Origin: Paenibacillus sinopodophylli
GTDB lineage: Bacteria; Bacillota; Bacilli; Paenibacillales; Paenibacillaceae
Direction of reading: 5' to 3'
NCBI RefSeq assembly: GCF_005930355.1
Contig: NZ_VDBO01000001.1
Coordinates: 593,339-657,338 of the forward strand
Length of the DNA stretch: 64,000 bases
The notes under the pieces were generated by a model. The model worked only from the letters and a program-made list of their open reading frames with translations, ran no database searches and was not told where the DNA came from. A program made the translations under genes and the position numbers. Shown here piece after piece: positions 16,219 to 24,739 of the stretch (within the stretch, counting starts at the first letter, position 1; the number at the start of each line of letters is the position of its first letter).

Positions 16219-17223
16219 ATGCCTTACACAGCCGATTCATCACGTTATTCTAATATGCCATATAGACGCGCAGGGAAAAGTGGAATTAAACTGCCAGCTA
16301 TCTCACTGGGACTTTGGCAAAACTTCGGCGGTAATCAGCCGCTGGAAAATTCACGGGCGATGATTGTCAAAGCATTCGATCTTGGCATTACCCATTTCGA
16401 CCTTGCAAACAATTATGGACCGCCTGCCGGCTCTGCCGAGGAAACATTCGGTGCGGTTTATAAAAAAGACCTTGTACCGTATCGGGATGAGCTCCTCATT
16501 TCGACTAAGGCTGGTTATTACATGTGGGAAGGCCCTTACGGCGAGTGGGGCTCCCGCAAAAATATGCTGAATAGCCTCGACCGCAGCTTAGCGCGCATGG
16601 GTCTGGATTATGTCGACATCTTTTATTCTCACCGCCCAGATCCAGAAACACCGATGGAAGAAACGATGGGAGCGCTTGACCACGCGGTTAGACAAGGGAA
16701 AGCGTTATATGTAGGTTTATCGAATTACAGCGCGGAGCAAACAAAAGAAGCTGTGAGCATCTTGAAAGCTCTAGGTACTCCATGCTTAATTCACCAACCT
16801 AATTATTCCATGCTGAATCGCTGGATTGAAGATGGATTACAGGATGTGCTGAATGATAATGGTGTGGGTTCTATTGCGTATTGTCCGCTCGGACGAGGGC
16901 AATTGACAAATAAGTACGTAGATAGAATCGAAGCAGAGTCCGCCTTGTCTATGAGTACGATGAAGCCAGAGGCGATAGCTGCAGAACGCGTGCAAAAATT
17001 CCGCCGTCTAGAAACATTGGCAGCAGGCAGAGGACAAACCTTGTCGCAGATGGCTCTAACTTGGGCTCTTCGCGAGGGTGGTGTTACATCCGCACTAATC
17101 GGCGTAAGCCGCGTGAGTCAAATTGAAGAAAACGTGAAAGCACTTGAAGGTGCACCATTGTCAGAACAAGAATTGATAGAAATTGACGCGATTATGCAGA
17201 ACATTGGAGATATTCCGTGGTAA
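16219..17223 (+). CDS. Aldo/keto reductase, L-glyceraldehyde-3-phosphate reductase type
   Basis: This 334-residue TIM-barrel oxidoreductase closely resembles YghZ/Gpr: YRRAGKSGIKLPAISLGLWQNFGG at the start, catalytic Asp and Tyr in FDLANNYGPP, Lys in LISTKAGYYMW, His in DIFYSHRPDPETP, and an NADPH-binding end GALIGVSRVSQIEEN-like (SALIGVSRV). ATG 16219 with AGGGGA upstream is chosen; a TTG two codons earlier is possible. It is divergent from the AraC gene. In E. coli the relative detoxifies methylglyoxal or reduces L-glyceraldehyde 3-phosphate. Confidence 0.9.
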   Translation: MPYTADSSRYSNMPYRRAGKSGIKLPAISLGLWQNFGGNQPLENSRAMIVKAFDLGITHFDLANNYGPPAGSAEETFGAVYKKDLVPYRDELLISTKAGYYMWEGPYGEWGSRKNMLNSLDRSLARMGLDYVDIFYSHRPDPETPMEETMGALDHAVRQGKALYVGLSNYSAEQTKEAVSILKALGTPCLIHQPNYSMLNRWIEDGLQDVLNDNGVGSIAYCPLGRGQLTNKYVDRIEAESALSMSTMKPEAIAAERVQKFRRLETLAAGRGQTLSQMALTWALREGGVTSALIGVSRVSQIEENVKALEGAPLSEQELIEIDAIMQNIGDIPW

Positions 17224-17414
17224 TTTGACTGGCGGGTCAAATAGGGAGGACGAAAAGATTCAAGCCTTACTTGAACTACAGTCGTTATGCGAATTTTCGT
17301 CATAACCTTTAATATGGTTTCATAATTATAGAATGGGAGACGTTCAGTCCGCTTATCATAGCGAGAGGAGAAGCCGCATCGAAGGAGCATTACCTGCTGC
17401 TGGGAGGGAGTGCA

Positions 17415-17495
17415 ATGAGTGCAGACCTGCTCATTCAACTGCTCATACTGGTCGTAATGATCATCGATATGGCTAACCGATCCAAAGATTCGTAA
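17415..17495 (+). CDS. Very small hydrophobic peptide (26 aa), unknown
   Basis: In the gap after the aldo/keto reductase a short frame reads MSADLLIQLLILVVMIID and ends with a polar MANRSKDS tail. A strong ribosome binding site (GGGAGGG) lies six bases before it and a good terminator directly after its stop. One membrane helix plus a charged tail is the shape of small regulatory membrane peptides and of type I toxins, but no antisense RNA was identified. The complete unit (leader, RBS, short frame, terminator) is the argument that it is real. Function is unknown. Confidence 0.45.
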   Translation: MSADLLIQLLILVVMIIDMANRSKDS

Positions 17496-17503
17496 TGAAG
17501 GAA

Positions 17504-17538
17504 GGCAAAGCATCCAAATGGGTGTTTTGCCCTTTTTT
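17504..17538 (+). terminator. Terminator after the small hydrophobic peptide frame
   Basis: GGCAAAGCATCC pairs with GGGTGTTTTGCC (with G-U pairs), four-base loop, followed by CTTTTTT. Confidence 0.75.
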
Positions 17539-17670
17539 AATTTACAGTGGTTTGCTTAGAAAGGGAATACAAAACGTCCAGCGAATTAAATAGGACAAGA
17601 CATACTAATCCTTAATGGTTAAATGATGGTAGATCATGATAGAGATGATGAAGGAGTGAGTGAAACAGCT

Positions 17671-18117
17671 ATGGCAGAGAATCGAAAAAAACCTGAAAAG
17701 AGTACAAAGATCAAACAGTCTGGCAAGCAGCAAGTAAATGCATTTATGCAGGCTTTGGAGCATCCCCTAAAGAGTGAGATAGAGGAGGTTCGAACCATCA
17801 TATTAAGCGTTAATGAGCATATAACGGAGCATTTGAAATGGAATGCGCCAAGCTTTTGTTACCATAATGAGGATCGGATCACTTTTAATTTGCAAGGTAA
17901 GGGCTTTTTTCGTTTGATATTTCATTGTGGGTCGAAGGTGAAGGAGCATGCTGAGAACGAACGTATAATCAGTGACCAAACCGGAATATTGGAGTGGATC
18001 ACTAACGATAGAGCCGTTATTAAGTTGACTGATATGAATGATGTGCAATCCAAAAAAGAGAGAATATGGGAGATTGCTGCAAAGTGGCTTGAAGCGACAA
18101 ATACATCTTTCGAATAA
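17671..18117 (+). CDS. DUF1801 domain protein (YdhG-like)
   Basis: The 148-residue protein matches the DUF1801/YdhG fold: QVNAFMQALEHPLKSEIEEVR, the conserved HLKWNAPSFCYH segment with its Trp, Pro and Phe, and RLIFHCGSKV. This small fold binds hydrophobic ligands in some members, but function is not established. The start is uncertain: ATG 17671 has AAGGAG 14 bases upstream; a longer frame opens at ATG 17623 without a good site. Confidence 0.75.
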   Translation: MAENRKKPEKSTKIKQSGKQQVNAFMQALEHPLKSEIEEVRTIILSVNEHITEHLKWNAPSFCYHNEDRITFNLQGKGFFRLIFHCGSKVKEHAENERIISDQTGILEWITNDRAVIKLTDMNDVQSKKERIWEIAAKWLEATNTSFE

Positions 18118-18180
18118 TTGAGCTTATATAGCTGATGAAGGCAAGCTGCTCTTATCGTTAAGGTTTGGCATTAACACAAA

Positions 18181-18208
18181 AAGACGATGCAGCGGTCTGC
18201 ATCGTCTT
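18181..18208. terminator. Bidirectional terminator
   Basis: A perfect 12-bp stem (AAGACGATGCAG and complement, loop CGGT) lies between the converging DUF1801 and ROK genes; an A tract precedes it, serving the minus strand. Confidence 0.8.
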
Positions 18209-18219
18209 AACGAATATCG

Positions 18220-19407
18220 TTAATTAAGTTCCCATTCCTGCAAAAGCATAATAGCGGCACCTGCGGTAACCGCGTCTTCGGTCAGCTGACCTTGTGTGAA
18301 CTTTGGCTCATACTGCGGTGAATAATAAATATTGCTGCGTGCAACCTGAATGACGGTTTCATATATCGACTTATGCGCATTCACTAGAGGTCCGCCTAGA
18401 ATAACAGCTTCTGGATGCAAAATATTGATGAGATTGGCAATCCCGATTCCCAAATAGGACGCAGTTTGTAAAAATTGCTCCGTAATAAAGGCATCCTTTG
18501 ATCGATAAGCTTTCTGCAACGCATCGAACTGAATTTCTTCCGGTGGTATGCCAGATAGCGAGCTTGAACGGCCAAGTTTGAGCTGCGAGCGGATTTTTTT
18601 CTCAAGCGCCGGAATAGATACAAGTGCCTCAAGCGCGCCATAGTTGCCTTCGTCACCAAGCCTGGGTCCGTCGGTTTGAATAATCATTTGTCCGAATGAG
18701 CCTTCCATATCAACGGCCCCTCTTACAATCTGGCCGCTTGCAATCATCGCGGTTCTAATACCTACGCCTACATGCACATAGAGCATATGCTTAACCTCTT
18801 CATTGCGAAGTGCCCAATGCTCACCAATGATTGCAGTGTTGGCACCATTATCAAGCTTGGCGGGCAGACCAGTTTGATGCTCCAGCCATTCGCATATTGG
18901 TACGTCGCTCCAGCCTTCTGCCGGGAAATAACGAGGTTTAACGATAATGCCATCCTCGCGGCTAAGTGGGCCAACTGCACCAATGCCGATTCCAATCACC
19001 TTGCTCTTTTCCACATCGCAGTCCTTCAGCATTTTCTCGACCAGATTAGTAATTTTGGTTAGAAGAGCTTCAGGCGTCATCCGTTCATCCATCTTCCAGC
19101 GTTCGAAAGCCAGCGGCTTCAGATTCAAGTCATATAAACCGATGGAGGAGGAGAAACGTGATATTTCCAAGCCGAACACCGCTCGATGAGCCGGGTTAAC
19201 TCTGTAGAGAATCGGTTTTCGCCCGCCAGTGGAACGTCCGAGTTCTGATGCGAGAATCAAGCCATCATTCAGCAGCTCCTCGAGCAGACGGGATAAGCTA
19301 GTACTCGTGACGGTCATTTTCTCCATCAAAGAAGCTTTGGATACTAAGCCATAGCGCATAATAAAATCAAAAACTTGTTTTTTTATTGTAGGATGCTTCA
19401 TATTCAT
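18220..19407 (-). CDS. ROK-family transcriptional regulator lacking the zinc motif
   Basis: The 395-residue protein has an N-terminal winged helix (residues 5-65, MTVTSTSLSRLLEELLNDGLI) and a ROK sugar-kinase-like domain. The kinase-like part keeps IGIGIGAVGPLSREDG and VHVGVGIRTAMIASGQIVRGA, but the usual zinc-binding CxCGxxGCxE is replaced by a Cys-free segment (DGPRLGDEGNYGALEA), and the preceding GExGH is replaced by GSFGQ. It is therefore a regulator that probably senses its ligand without zinc. It is divergent from the FadR-type gene and may repress the sugar-acid genes. Confidence 0.88.
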   Translation of the reverse strand: MNMKHPTIKKQVFDFIMRYGLVSKASLMEKMTVTSTSLSRLLEELLNDGLILASELGRSTGGRKPILYRVNPAHRAVFGLEISRFSSSIGLYDLNLKPLAFERWKMDERMTPEALLTKITNLVEKMLKDCDVEKSKVIGIGIGAVGPLSREDGIIVKPRYFPAEGWSDVPICEWLEHQTGLPAKLDNGANTAIIGEHWALRNEEVKHMLYVHVGVGIRTAMIASGQIVRGAVDMEGSFGQMIIQTDGPRLGDEGNYGALEALVSIPALEKKIRSQLKLGRSSSLSGIPPEEIQFDALQKAYRSKDAFITEQFLQTASYLGIGIANLINILHPEAVILGGPLVNAHKSIYETVIQVARSNIYYSPQYEPKFTQGQLTEDAVTAGAAIMLLQEWELN

Positions 19408-19635
19408 TATGTGATCTCCATTTTGTCCAAGTAATTATATCGGATATAAACCAATCTCTATTATATGCTTTTGACAGCTGAATAACTAGTTAAAGAACGA
19501 ATTTTCAGCAAAATGAAGGGGATGAAATAGTCAGCCCCGTGAACTTTTGCTGAATGCGATCATTGTTGTTAAATTTCGACAAATAATCCCGTTGTCAGAT
19601 GAAGAAATCCGTTCTATAATGACCTTATGAGCTGC

Positions 19636-19647
19636 ATTATCGATAAT
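19636..19647. promoter_or_regulatory. Palindromic operator candidate ATTATCGATAAT, site 1
   Basis: A perfect 12-base palindrome in the divergent region between the ROK and FadR-type genes; the same 12 bases recur at 19718. Confidence 0.5.
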
Positions 19648-19691
19648 CTATATGAGGGAGGCTCGTAATGGACTCTTTTTGGAACAGTTAT

Positions 19692-19705
19692 TGATAACGC
19701 TTTCT
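19692..19705 (+). promoter_or_regulatory. Candidate cre site (CcpA)
   Basis: TGATAACGCTTTCT matches the catabolite-responsive element consensus TGWAARCGYTWNCW at 13 of 14 positions. It lies between the two ATTATCGATAAT sites upstream of the FadR-type regulator, as expected for a carbon-catabolite repressed sugar-acid locus. Confidence 0.55.
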
Positions 19706-19717
19706 TTTTTGTTAGAT

Positions 19718-19729
19718 ATTATCGATAAT
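19718..19729. promoter_or_regulatory. Palindromic operator candidate ATTATCGATAAT, site 2
   Basis: The second perfect copy of the palindrome, extended on the right by a further CGATAAT, lies 28 bases before the ATG of the FadR-type gene. Two exact copies in 100 bases suggest cooperative regulator binding, perhaps autoregulation. Confidence 0.5.
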
Positions 19730-19756
19730 CGATAATGAAACGGGGACGTGAGTAGG

Positions 19757-20404
19757 ATGCTCGGAAACATTCCGATATCACCAGTAAACTCAATCAGCGA
19801 ACAAGTAAGTACAGCGATTAAAAAAGAAATTCTGTCTGGAGAGCTGCAGCCAGGTGCTAGGCTGTTAGTGCTTGAAATTGCTAAAAAATTCAACATCAGC
19901 CAAGCGCCGGTTCGAGAAGCACTCGAACGTCTGAAATCTGACGGCTACATAACGGGTGTACCGAACAAAGGCTCAGTTGTGTCTACGATAACGTCTAAGG
20001 AAATCAAAGATATTTTTGAACTGCGTGAAATTATTGAAGGGTTTGCAGTAAGGAAGTCGATGGAGCGATTAAACGAGGATGACTTTCAATACTTGGAACG
20101 TATTACTCGTCAGATGCACGCTGCACATGAGCAGGAGGACATTCTTGCCATTCTGGAGCTAGATATGGAGTTCCATGGTTTTTTCTACAAACGGTGCGAC
20201 AATCATATGATTATGGAGCTATGGACACGCATGCGAATGAAGGTGATGCGCTTCATGGCTATCTCTAACCGCCATTACTCAACAGAAGGGCTAGCTGATT
20301 GGCATCTTAGACTCGTTGACGTGCTTCGCACAGGTGATACCGAGCTGGCCGAGCAAATTTTCATCGAACATATGCATTCCTACAAAAGTATTCATCTTAA
20401 CTAG
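19757..20404 (+). CDS. GntR-family regulator, FadR/FCD type
   Basis: The product (215 aa from ATG 19757; GTG 19748 is an alternative) has an N-terminal winged helix with ARLLVLEIAKKFNISQAPVREALERLKSDGYI, and a C-terminal all-helical FCD domain (residues about 80-210) with LELDMEFHGFFYKRC and HLRLVDVLRTGD, whose Asp and His residues usually bind a metal and a small carboxylate. Regulators of this group respond to uronates, gluconate and other sugar acids, which fits the enzymes encoded downstream. Confidence 0.88.
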   Translation: MLGNIPISPVNSISEQVSTAIKKEILSGELQPGARLLVLEIAKKFNISQAPVREALERLKSDGYITGVPNKGSVVSTITSKEIKDIFELREIIEGFAVRKSMERLNEDDFQYLERITRQMHAAHEQEDILAILELDMEFHGFFYKRCDNHMIMELWTRMRMKVMRFMAISNRHYSTEGLADWHLRLVDVLRTGDTELAEQIFIEHMHSYKSIHLN

Positions 20405-20449
20405 TTTCATGCATCTCGCAAGATAACCTTACAAAAGGGGAAGTGGAGT

Positions 20450-21619
20450 ATGCTGAGCGAAGGATTACTTTTTAAAGAAGATGTTATTCTAACGTGGATG
20501 AGAGACCGATTCTTTCAAAATTTGGTGGCAGGTTCTGGATTAGTGAAAGAGGATCTGAAGGAAAGCTTGTCCCTTTTGCAATTGAATCCTTATTACACCT
20601 TCCCAGCGATGGCGCTGCTGGAGCCTAACGCGTGCTTCGAGGATGAGCATGAGAAGGTACTTTATTTGGAGCGTATGCGTGATTATTTGCAAAAAAATAT
20701 ATCGGATGGCAGTGTCGCATTTGTCGGTGAAGAGGGTAGAATCGGGCTGTTATTCTCATGGGCTACCAAGGATCAGCTCCAAAAGATACAGATTATGCTG
20801 AAAGAGAAGCTGCAGATACAGGTAAACATTGGGGTTGGCAAGCCCTGCAGCCATTTGTGCGATGTCGTTCAATCCTACCGTCAAGCTGCACGCGCGCTGC
20901 AATTCAAATTCTACCGCGGTACAGGCACGATTATTTATGACAACGAGCTTGGACGATTGGAATCATTGAAGCAGTATCCTTCCAATAAGGAAAAGGAGCT
21001 GTATGATACCTTCAAAGCGTCGGAGACGATTGATGAAATTGAGCAAGCTGTTGAGCATTTCTATGCGTGTATGCTGCTGAGTGGTCCGCTGGATACTCAA
21101 AGCATCTTTGATCTGACAATCAGACTGCTAGTCGGTATTGAGAAGCGAGTGCTGTCGGAAACAGAGAATGTCACAGCTTATGAGAAGTTTGACGTCATGT
21201 CGATTATTAAGCTTGAAACGCTTGAGGAGACAAAGCAATATGTGATTCGTTTCTTTATTGGGCTGAGAGAGGTACTCTCACGCAGTCAGAAAGAGAGCCA
21301 TCGCAGCATTATTAAAAAGACAATTCTTCATATGGAGCAGGAATGCCAATATGCTTCGTTGCAAAGTGTGGCACAGAAGGTTTATATGACACCGACCTAT
21401 TTGAGTCTGCTGTTCAAAATGAATACGGGGAAAACGTTTATCGAGCATTTGACCGATATTCGCATCGATAAGGCCAAGCATATGCTCAAGAGCACGCATT
21501 TCAAAAATTACGAGGTTGCGGAGAGAGTGGGATACCAGGACCCGCGTTATTTCAGCCAAATCTTCAAGAAGAAAGTTGGACTCTCGCCCAGTGAGTACCG
21601 AGAATCCATCGTGAAATAG
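20450..21619 (+). CDS. AraC-type regulator, YesN-like without receiver domain
   Basis: The 389-residue protein ends with a two-helix-turn-helix AraC domain (about 290-389): YASLQSVAQKVYMTPTYLSLLFKMNTGKTFIEHL and YEVAERVGYQDPRYFSQIFKKKVGLSPSEYRE. The middle (GKPCSHLCDVVQSYRQAARALQFKFYRG) is the linker typical of YesN-type response regulators of Paenibacillus, but the N-terminal receiver is missing. It lies 45 bases behind the FadR-type gene and is probably cotranscribed. A terminator and repeat copy B follow. Confidence 0.88.
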   Translation: MLSEGLLFKEDVILTWMRDRFFQNLVAGSGLVKEDLKESLSLLQLNPYYTFPAMALLEPNACFEDEHEKVLYLERMRDYLQKNISDGSVAFVGEEGRIGLLFSWATKDQLQKIQIMLKEKLQIQVNIGVGKPCSHLCDVVQSYRQAARALQFKFYRGTGTIIYDNELGRLESLKQYPSNKEKELYDTFKASETIDEIEQAVEHFYACMLLSGPLDTQSIFDLTIRLLVGIEKRVLSETENVTAYEKFDVMSIIKLETLEETKQYVIRFFIGLREVLSRSQKESHRSIIKKTILHMEQECQYASLQSVAQKVYMTPTYLSLLFKMNTGKTFIEHLTDIRIDKAKHMLKSTHFKNYEVAERVGYQDPRYFSQIFKKKVGLSPSEYRESIVK

Positions 21620-21631
21620 CAGATCATAAAG

Positions 21632-21674
21632 AAGGACTCTAGCGGCCAGCAAGCGCCATCAGAGTCCTTTTTTT
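21632..21674 (+). terminator. Terminator after the AraC-type gene
   Basis: AAGGACTCT pairs with AGAGTCCTT around an inner GC-rich arm, followed by seven T. Confidence 0.85.
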
Positions 21675-21772
21675 GAACTATAGGAACGGATAGGATTTCA
21701 CCATTCTTTCACTATATTTCTCGGAATGAAACGCGACGCGCCGCAAAAGGACGGCGACAGCCGTTTCACTTT
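21674..21772 (-). repeat. Dispersed ~97-bp repeat, copy B (inverted)
   Basis: On the minus strand this reads AGTGAAACGGCTGTCGCCGT, then GCGTTTCATTCCGAGAAATA and ends CCTATAGTTC, matching copies A, C and D in order and spacing. It lies between converging genes. Confidence 0.8.
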
Positions 21773-21780
21773 GAACATCT

Positions 21781-22686
21781 TTATAAGCGAACGTCGCTTT
21801 GCGGGCCATTGCGCTCGTTCTTCTTCGCATCAGCCAGCTCGGTTTCCCAAGACAGATGACGGTATTCCGACGCGGCAGGATCATGCTCGAACCAGTCCAA
21901 GAAATCTGACCAAAGCGCAACATCCCAGGCTGCATCGATTTGTGCTGTCGTATAGACGCTGTCACGAAGCCGAACGAAGCCGAATACGTCTCGAACCTGT
22001 GATTTCTCCGCCTGAACAACCGTCAATTCAGCAAGATGAGGCGGGATAAATATAACACCTGAAGGTGTTCCGAGCACGACATCGCCAGGCATGCAGATTG
22101 CTTTGCCGATGCGAGTAGGTACGTTCATGCCAACCATCGTTACATCAGCAATGGCAGTCGGATCACTTCCGCGATAGAAAACGTTAATATTGTCGATCTC
22201 GACGATCTGTTGATTGTCGCGAACGCCGCCCCAAATGACTGCTCCGCCGCGCTTTGTTCGTGTAGAAATAGCAGTCGACAAATTACCGCCTACATAGGTT
22301 CCGAGATGAACCTTATCGAACATATCTACGACTGCAACATCATCTTCAACGAGCTCGTCAATGACCCATTGATTGAAAAAACCTTTACGACCTTCATGCT
22401 CATGGCCATGCTTTAGCAGCGTGTCATGCAAATCAGGCCGCTTAGGCACCATGACGGCTGTGACGGCTCTTCCGACCATCACTTTATTGGGATGGATGAT
22501 TTTGAAATCACCTTCGAATTGAAAAGCATAACCTCTGTTCCATAGCGGACCCCAGGCTTCCTCGAGCGTAATCTTTCGCATGCGTCTAAGAACATCCTCA
22601 GCTACTTTGGGACGTCCATTCGGAAACCGTTCGCCCTCCCATAGCGGCGTAAGCTGGATGATGTCTTCTGGATTATCAAATTTCAT
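21781..22686 (-). CDS. RraA-family protein (aldolase/dehydratase-like)
   Basis: The 301-residue protein belongs to the RraA / 4-hydroxy-4-methyl-2-oxoglutarate aldolase-like family, with the active-site region GGAVIWGGVRDNQQI (conserved Arg-Asp), and VLGTPSGVIFIPPHLAE. It is longer than RraA itself (about 160 aa), with added N- and C-terminal segments, as in the group found in sugar-acid clusters of Bacillota. The ATG at 22686 with AAGAGG eight bases before is preferred to GTG 22695. It is divergent from the ABC importer operon and likely acts on a 2-keto acid from the same pathway; the exact reaction is unknown. Confidence 0.8.
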   Translation of the reverse strand: MKFDNPEDIIQLTPLWEGERFPNGRPKVAEDVLRRMRKITLEEAWGPLWNRGYAFQFEGDFKIIHPNKVMVGRAVTAVMVPKRPDLHDTLLKHGHEHEGRKGFFNQWVIDELVEDDVAVVDMFDKVHLGTYVGGNLSTAISTRTKRGGAVIWGGVRDNQQIVEIDNINVFYRGSDPTAIADVTMVGMNVPTRIGKAICMPGDVVLGTPSGVIFIPPHLAELTVVQAEKSQVRDVFGFVRLRDSVYTTAQIDAAWDVALWSDFLDWFEHDPAASEYRHLSWETELADAKKNERNGPQSDVRL

Positions 22687-22864
22687 CAGGAGCACCTCTT
22701 TCGCATTGTAGTATTGAAGTCCATGTTGACTTCCATCATATATCTATTGTTGAGGACATCGGTCTTTTTGTCGATGCGACTTTCTTACGGCATTTTTCGC
22801 TAGTCTATGAAATATTCACCCTATATAAAATCAAACCATTTCATAAGATATTCTCCTACAACAA

Positions 22865-22878
22865 TGTAACCGCTTTCG
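22865..22878 (+). promoter_or_regulatory. Weak cre-like site before the ABC importer
   Basis: TGTAACCGCTTTCG fits the cre consensus at 12 of 14 positions and lies about 50 bases upstream of the first permease gene. Confidence 0.35.
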
Positions 22879-22925
22879 TATAAAGTTAGAGAACATTATG
22901 TAAGAAAGGGGAGGAGATGATTTAG

Positions 22926-23879
22926 GTGAAAACGGAGCGCGCGATATCTTCCATGCAAACAGAGAAACGGACGAAGCCAAAACGAAAGCTGAAGGGATCT
23001 CTTCACTTAGCGGGCTATGTGTTCATTTCACCATGGCTAATCGGGTTTTTGCTCTTGACGCTGTGGCCTATCGCACAATCGTTTTATTTATCCTTTACCG
23101 ATTATTCCTTGCTAGAGGAACCTGTATGGACTGGTGCCGACAATTATACAAAAATATTCACAAACGACACGACCTTTACGAAATCGCTTAGCGTCACATT
23201 CATGTTTGTCTTGTTCTCGGTACCATTAAAGCTATTTTTCTCGCTCATGGTCGCTTTGGCGCTTAACAAAAGCATAAGAGGCATGAACCTCTATCGAACA
23301 GCGATTTATTTCCCATCACTAATCGGGGGCAGTATTGCGGTCGCAGCGCTTTGGCGGAATATGTTCGGTATTGACGGCTATATCAACCAAGTGCTTGCTT
23401 GGTTCGGTGTAGAGGGCATTGGTTGGATTTCCAATCCCGATACGTCGCTCGGTACATTAATTCTGTTGAACACATGGCAGTTCGGTTCCACAATGGTTAT
23501 TTTCCTTGCGGGGCTCAAGCAGGTGCCGCAGGAGCTTTACGAATCCGCTTCTGTAGACGGGGCAGGAAAAGTAAGGAAGTTTATTAGTATTACATTGCCC
23601 ATGCTCTCACCAGTTATGTTCTTCAATCTTGTGCTTGGCATGATTGGTTCCTTCCAAACCTTCACCTCGGCATTCATCATTACAAAGGGAGGGCCGATTA
23701 ATTCCACTTATATGTACGCCATGTTCCTATATGAGAAAGCATTCAAGCATTATCAAATGGGCTATGCATCGGCACTTGCCTGGATATTGCTCACCATTGT
23801 CGCTATTCTGACAATCATTAATTTCATGGCTTCGAAGTACTGGGTTTTCTATGAGTCGGATGGGGGGAAAACCAAATGA
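22926..23879 (+). CDS. Sugar ABC importer permease 1 (MalF/UgpA type)
   Basis: This 317-residue membrane protein has six hydrophobic segments, starting with GYVFISPWLIGFLLLTLWPIAQSFY, the usual opening of CUT1 permeases, and the EAA loop (EL YESASVDGAGKVRKFISITLPML) that contacts the ATPase. Start GTG 22926. It overlaps the second permease by four bases (ATGA). No ATPase gene is present here, so a shared MsmK/MsmX-type ATPase encoded elsewhere would be needed. The sugar is probably a uronide or oligosaccharide, judging from the linked genes. Confidence 0.92.
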   Translation: MKTERAISSMQTEKRTKPKRKLKGSLHLAGYVFISPWLIGFLLLTLWPIAQSFYLSFTDYSLLEEPVWTGADNYTKIFTNDTTFTKSLSVTFMFVLFSVPLKLFFSLMVALALNKSIRGMNLYRTAIYFPSLIGGSIAVAALWRNMFGIDGYINQVLAWFGVEGIGWISNPDTSLGTLILLNTWQFGSTMVIFLAGLKQVPQELYESASVDGAGKVRKFISITLPMLSPVMFFNLVLGMIGSFQTFTSAFIITKGGPINSTYMYAMFLYEKAFKHYQMGYASALAWILLTIVAILTIINFMASKYWVFYESDGGKTK

Positions 23880-24706
23880 ATGCGCTGCGCTACAAGCTGT
23901 CAACTCATTTGTATTTGACTCTGTTCTCCTTCCTCATGCTATATCCGGTTATTTGGTGGGCAGGTGCTTCGCTCAAAAAAACGGAGGAGCTTAGTCTGCC
24001 GACCATCTGGCCTTCCAAGCCAATGTGGAGCAATTATTGGGATGGCTGGCACTTCTCATCCGAATATACTTTCGCGCATTTCTTTGGCAATACGCTGCTG
24101 ATGGAACTTGGCAACGTCATTGGGGGAGTTGCAACCGCGGCAATCGTTGCCTATGGCTTTGGAAGATTAAATTTTAAGTTTCGCGGCGTTTGGTTTTCGA
24201 TTTTGCTGTTGACCATGATGCTGCCTGGACAAGTAACCGTTGTTCCACAATACATTTTGTTTAATAAGCTTGGTTTTGTAGACAGCTACGTTCCGCTCGT
24301 GCTGCCGCATTTTTTCGGGGGAGGAGCCTTTTTCATCTTCCTGCTCGTGCAATTCATTCGCAGTATCCCACGAGATCTTGACGAGGCAGCGACAATTGAC
24401 GGAGCAAGTGTTTATGGCATATTTGGGCGCGTTATCTTGCCTTTGCTCAAGCCTGCTCTAGTTACGGTAGCCATCTTTACATTCATATGGAGTTGGGATG
24501 ATTTCTTCGCTCAAGTGCTTTATTTGAGCTCAGTAGATAAGTTTACGGTAGGTCTTGCGCTGCGCATGTTCATTGACCAGTTTGATATCCAATGGGGGCA
24601 GCTGCTTGCTATGTCATTGCTCTCGATTATGCCTTCGGTAATCATCTTTTTTCTAGCGCAAAAGCACTTTGTAGAAGGTATTGCGACAACCGGGTTAAAA
24701 GGATAA
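23876..24706 (+). CDS. Sugar ABC importer permease 2 (MalG/UgpE type)
   Basis: The partner permease (276 aa) has six hydrophobic segments and the EAA loop DLDEAATIDGASVYGIFGRVILPL. It is translationally coupled to the first permease. The protein ends HFVEGIATTGLKG, the usual C-terminus of this family. It forms a heterodimeric channel with its neighbour. Confidence 0.93.
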   Translation: MNALRYKLSTHLYLTLFSFLMLYPVIWWAGASLKKTEELSLPTIWPSKPMWSNYWDGWHFSSEYTFAHFFGNTLLMELGNVIGGVATAAIVAYGFGRLNFKFRGVWFSILLLTMMLPGQVTVVPQYILFNKLGFVDSYVPLVLPHFFGGGAFFIFLLVQFIRSIPRDLDEAATIDGASVYGIFGRVILPLLKPALVTVAIFTFIWSWDDFFAQVLYLSSVDKFTVGLALRMFIDQFDIQWGQLLAMSLLSIMPSVIIFFLAQKHFVEGIATTGLKG

Positions 24707-24739
24707 CGGCATTCTATTTCAACCATATAAAGGGGATGA

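Noticed and set aside
19668-19694. Eight-codon frame MDSFWNSY as a gene
   Set aside because: Too short to judge; kept only as a remark in the operator finding.
21726-22049. 107-codon plus-strand frame over the RraA-family gene end and repeat copy B
   Set aside because: Antisense to a clear gene and partly inside the repeat; composition is that of a shadow frame.
22865-22878. cre site before the ABC importer as a firm call
   Set aside because: Two mismatches including a central purine position; kept only as a weak candidate.
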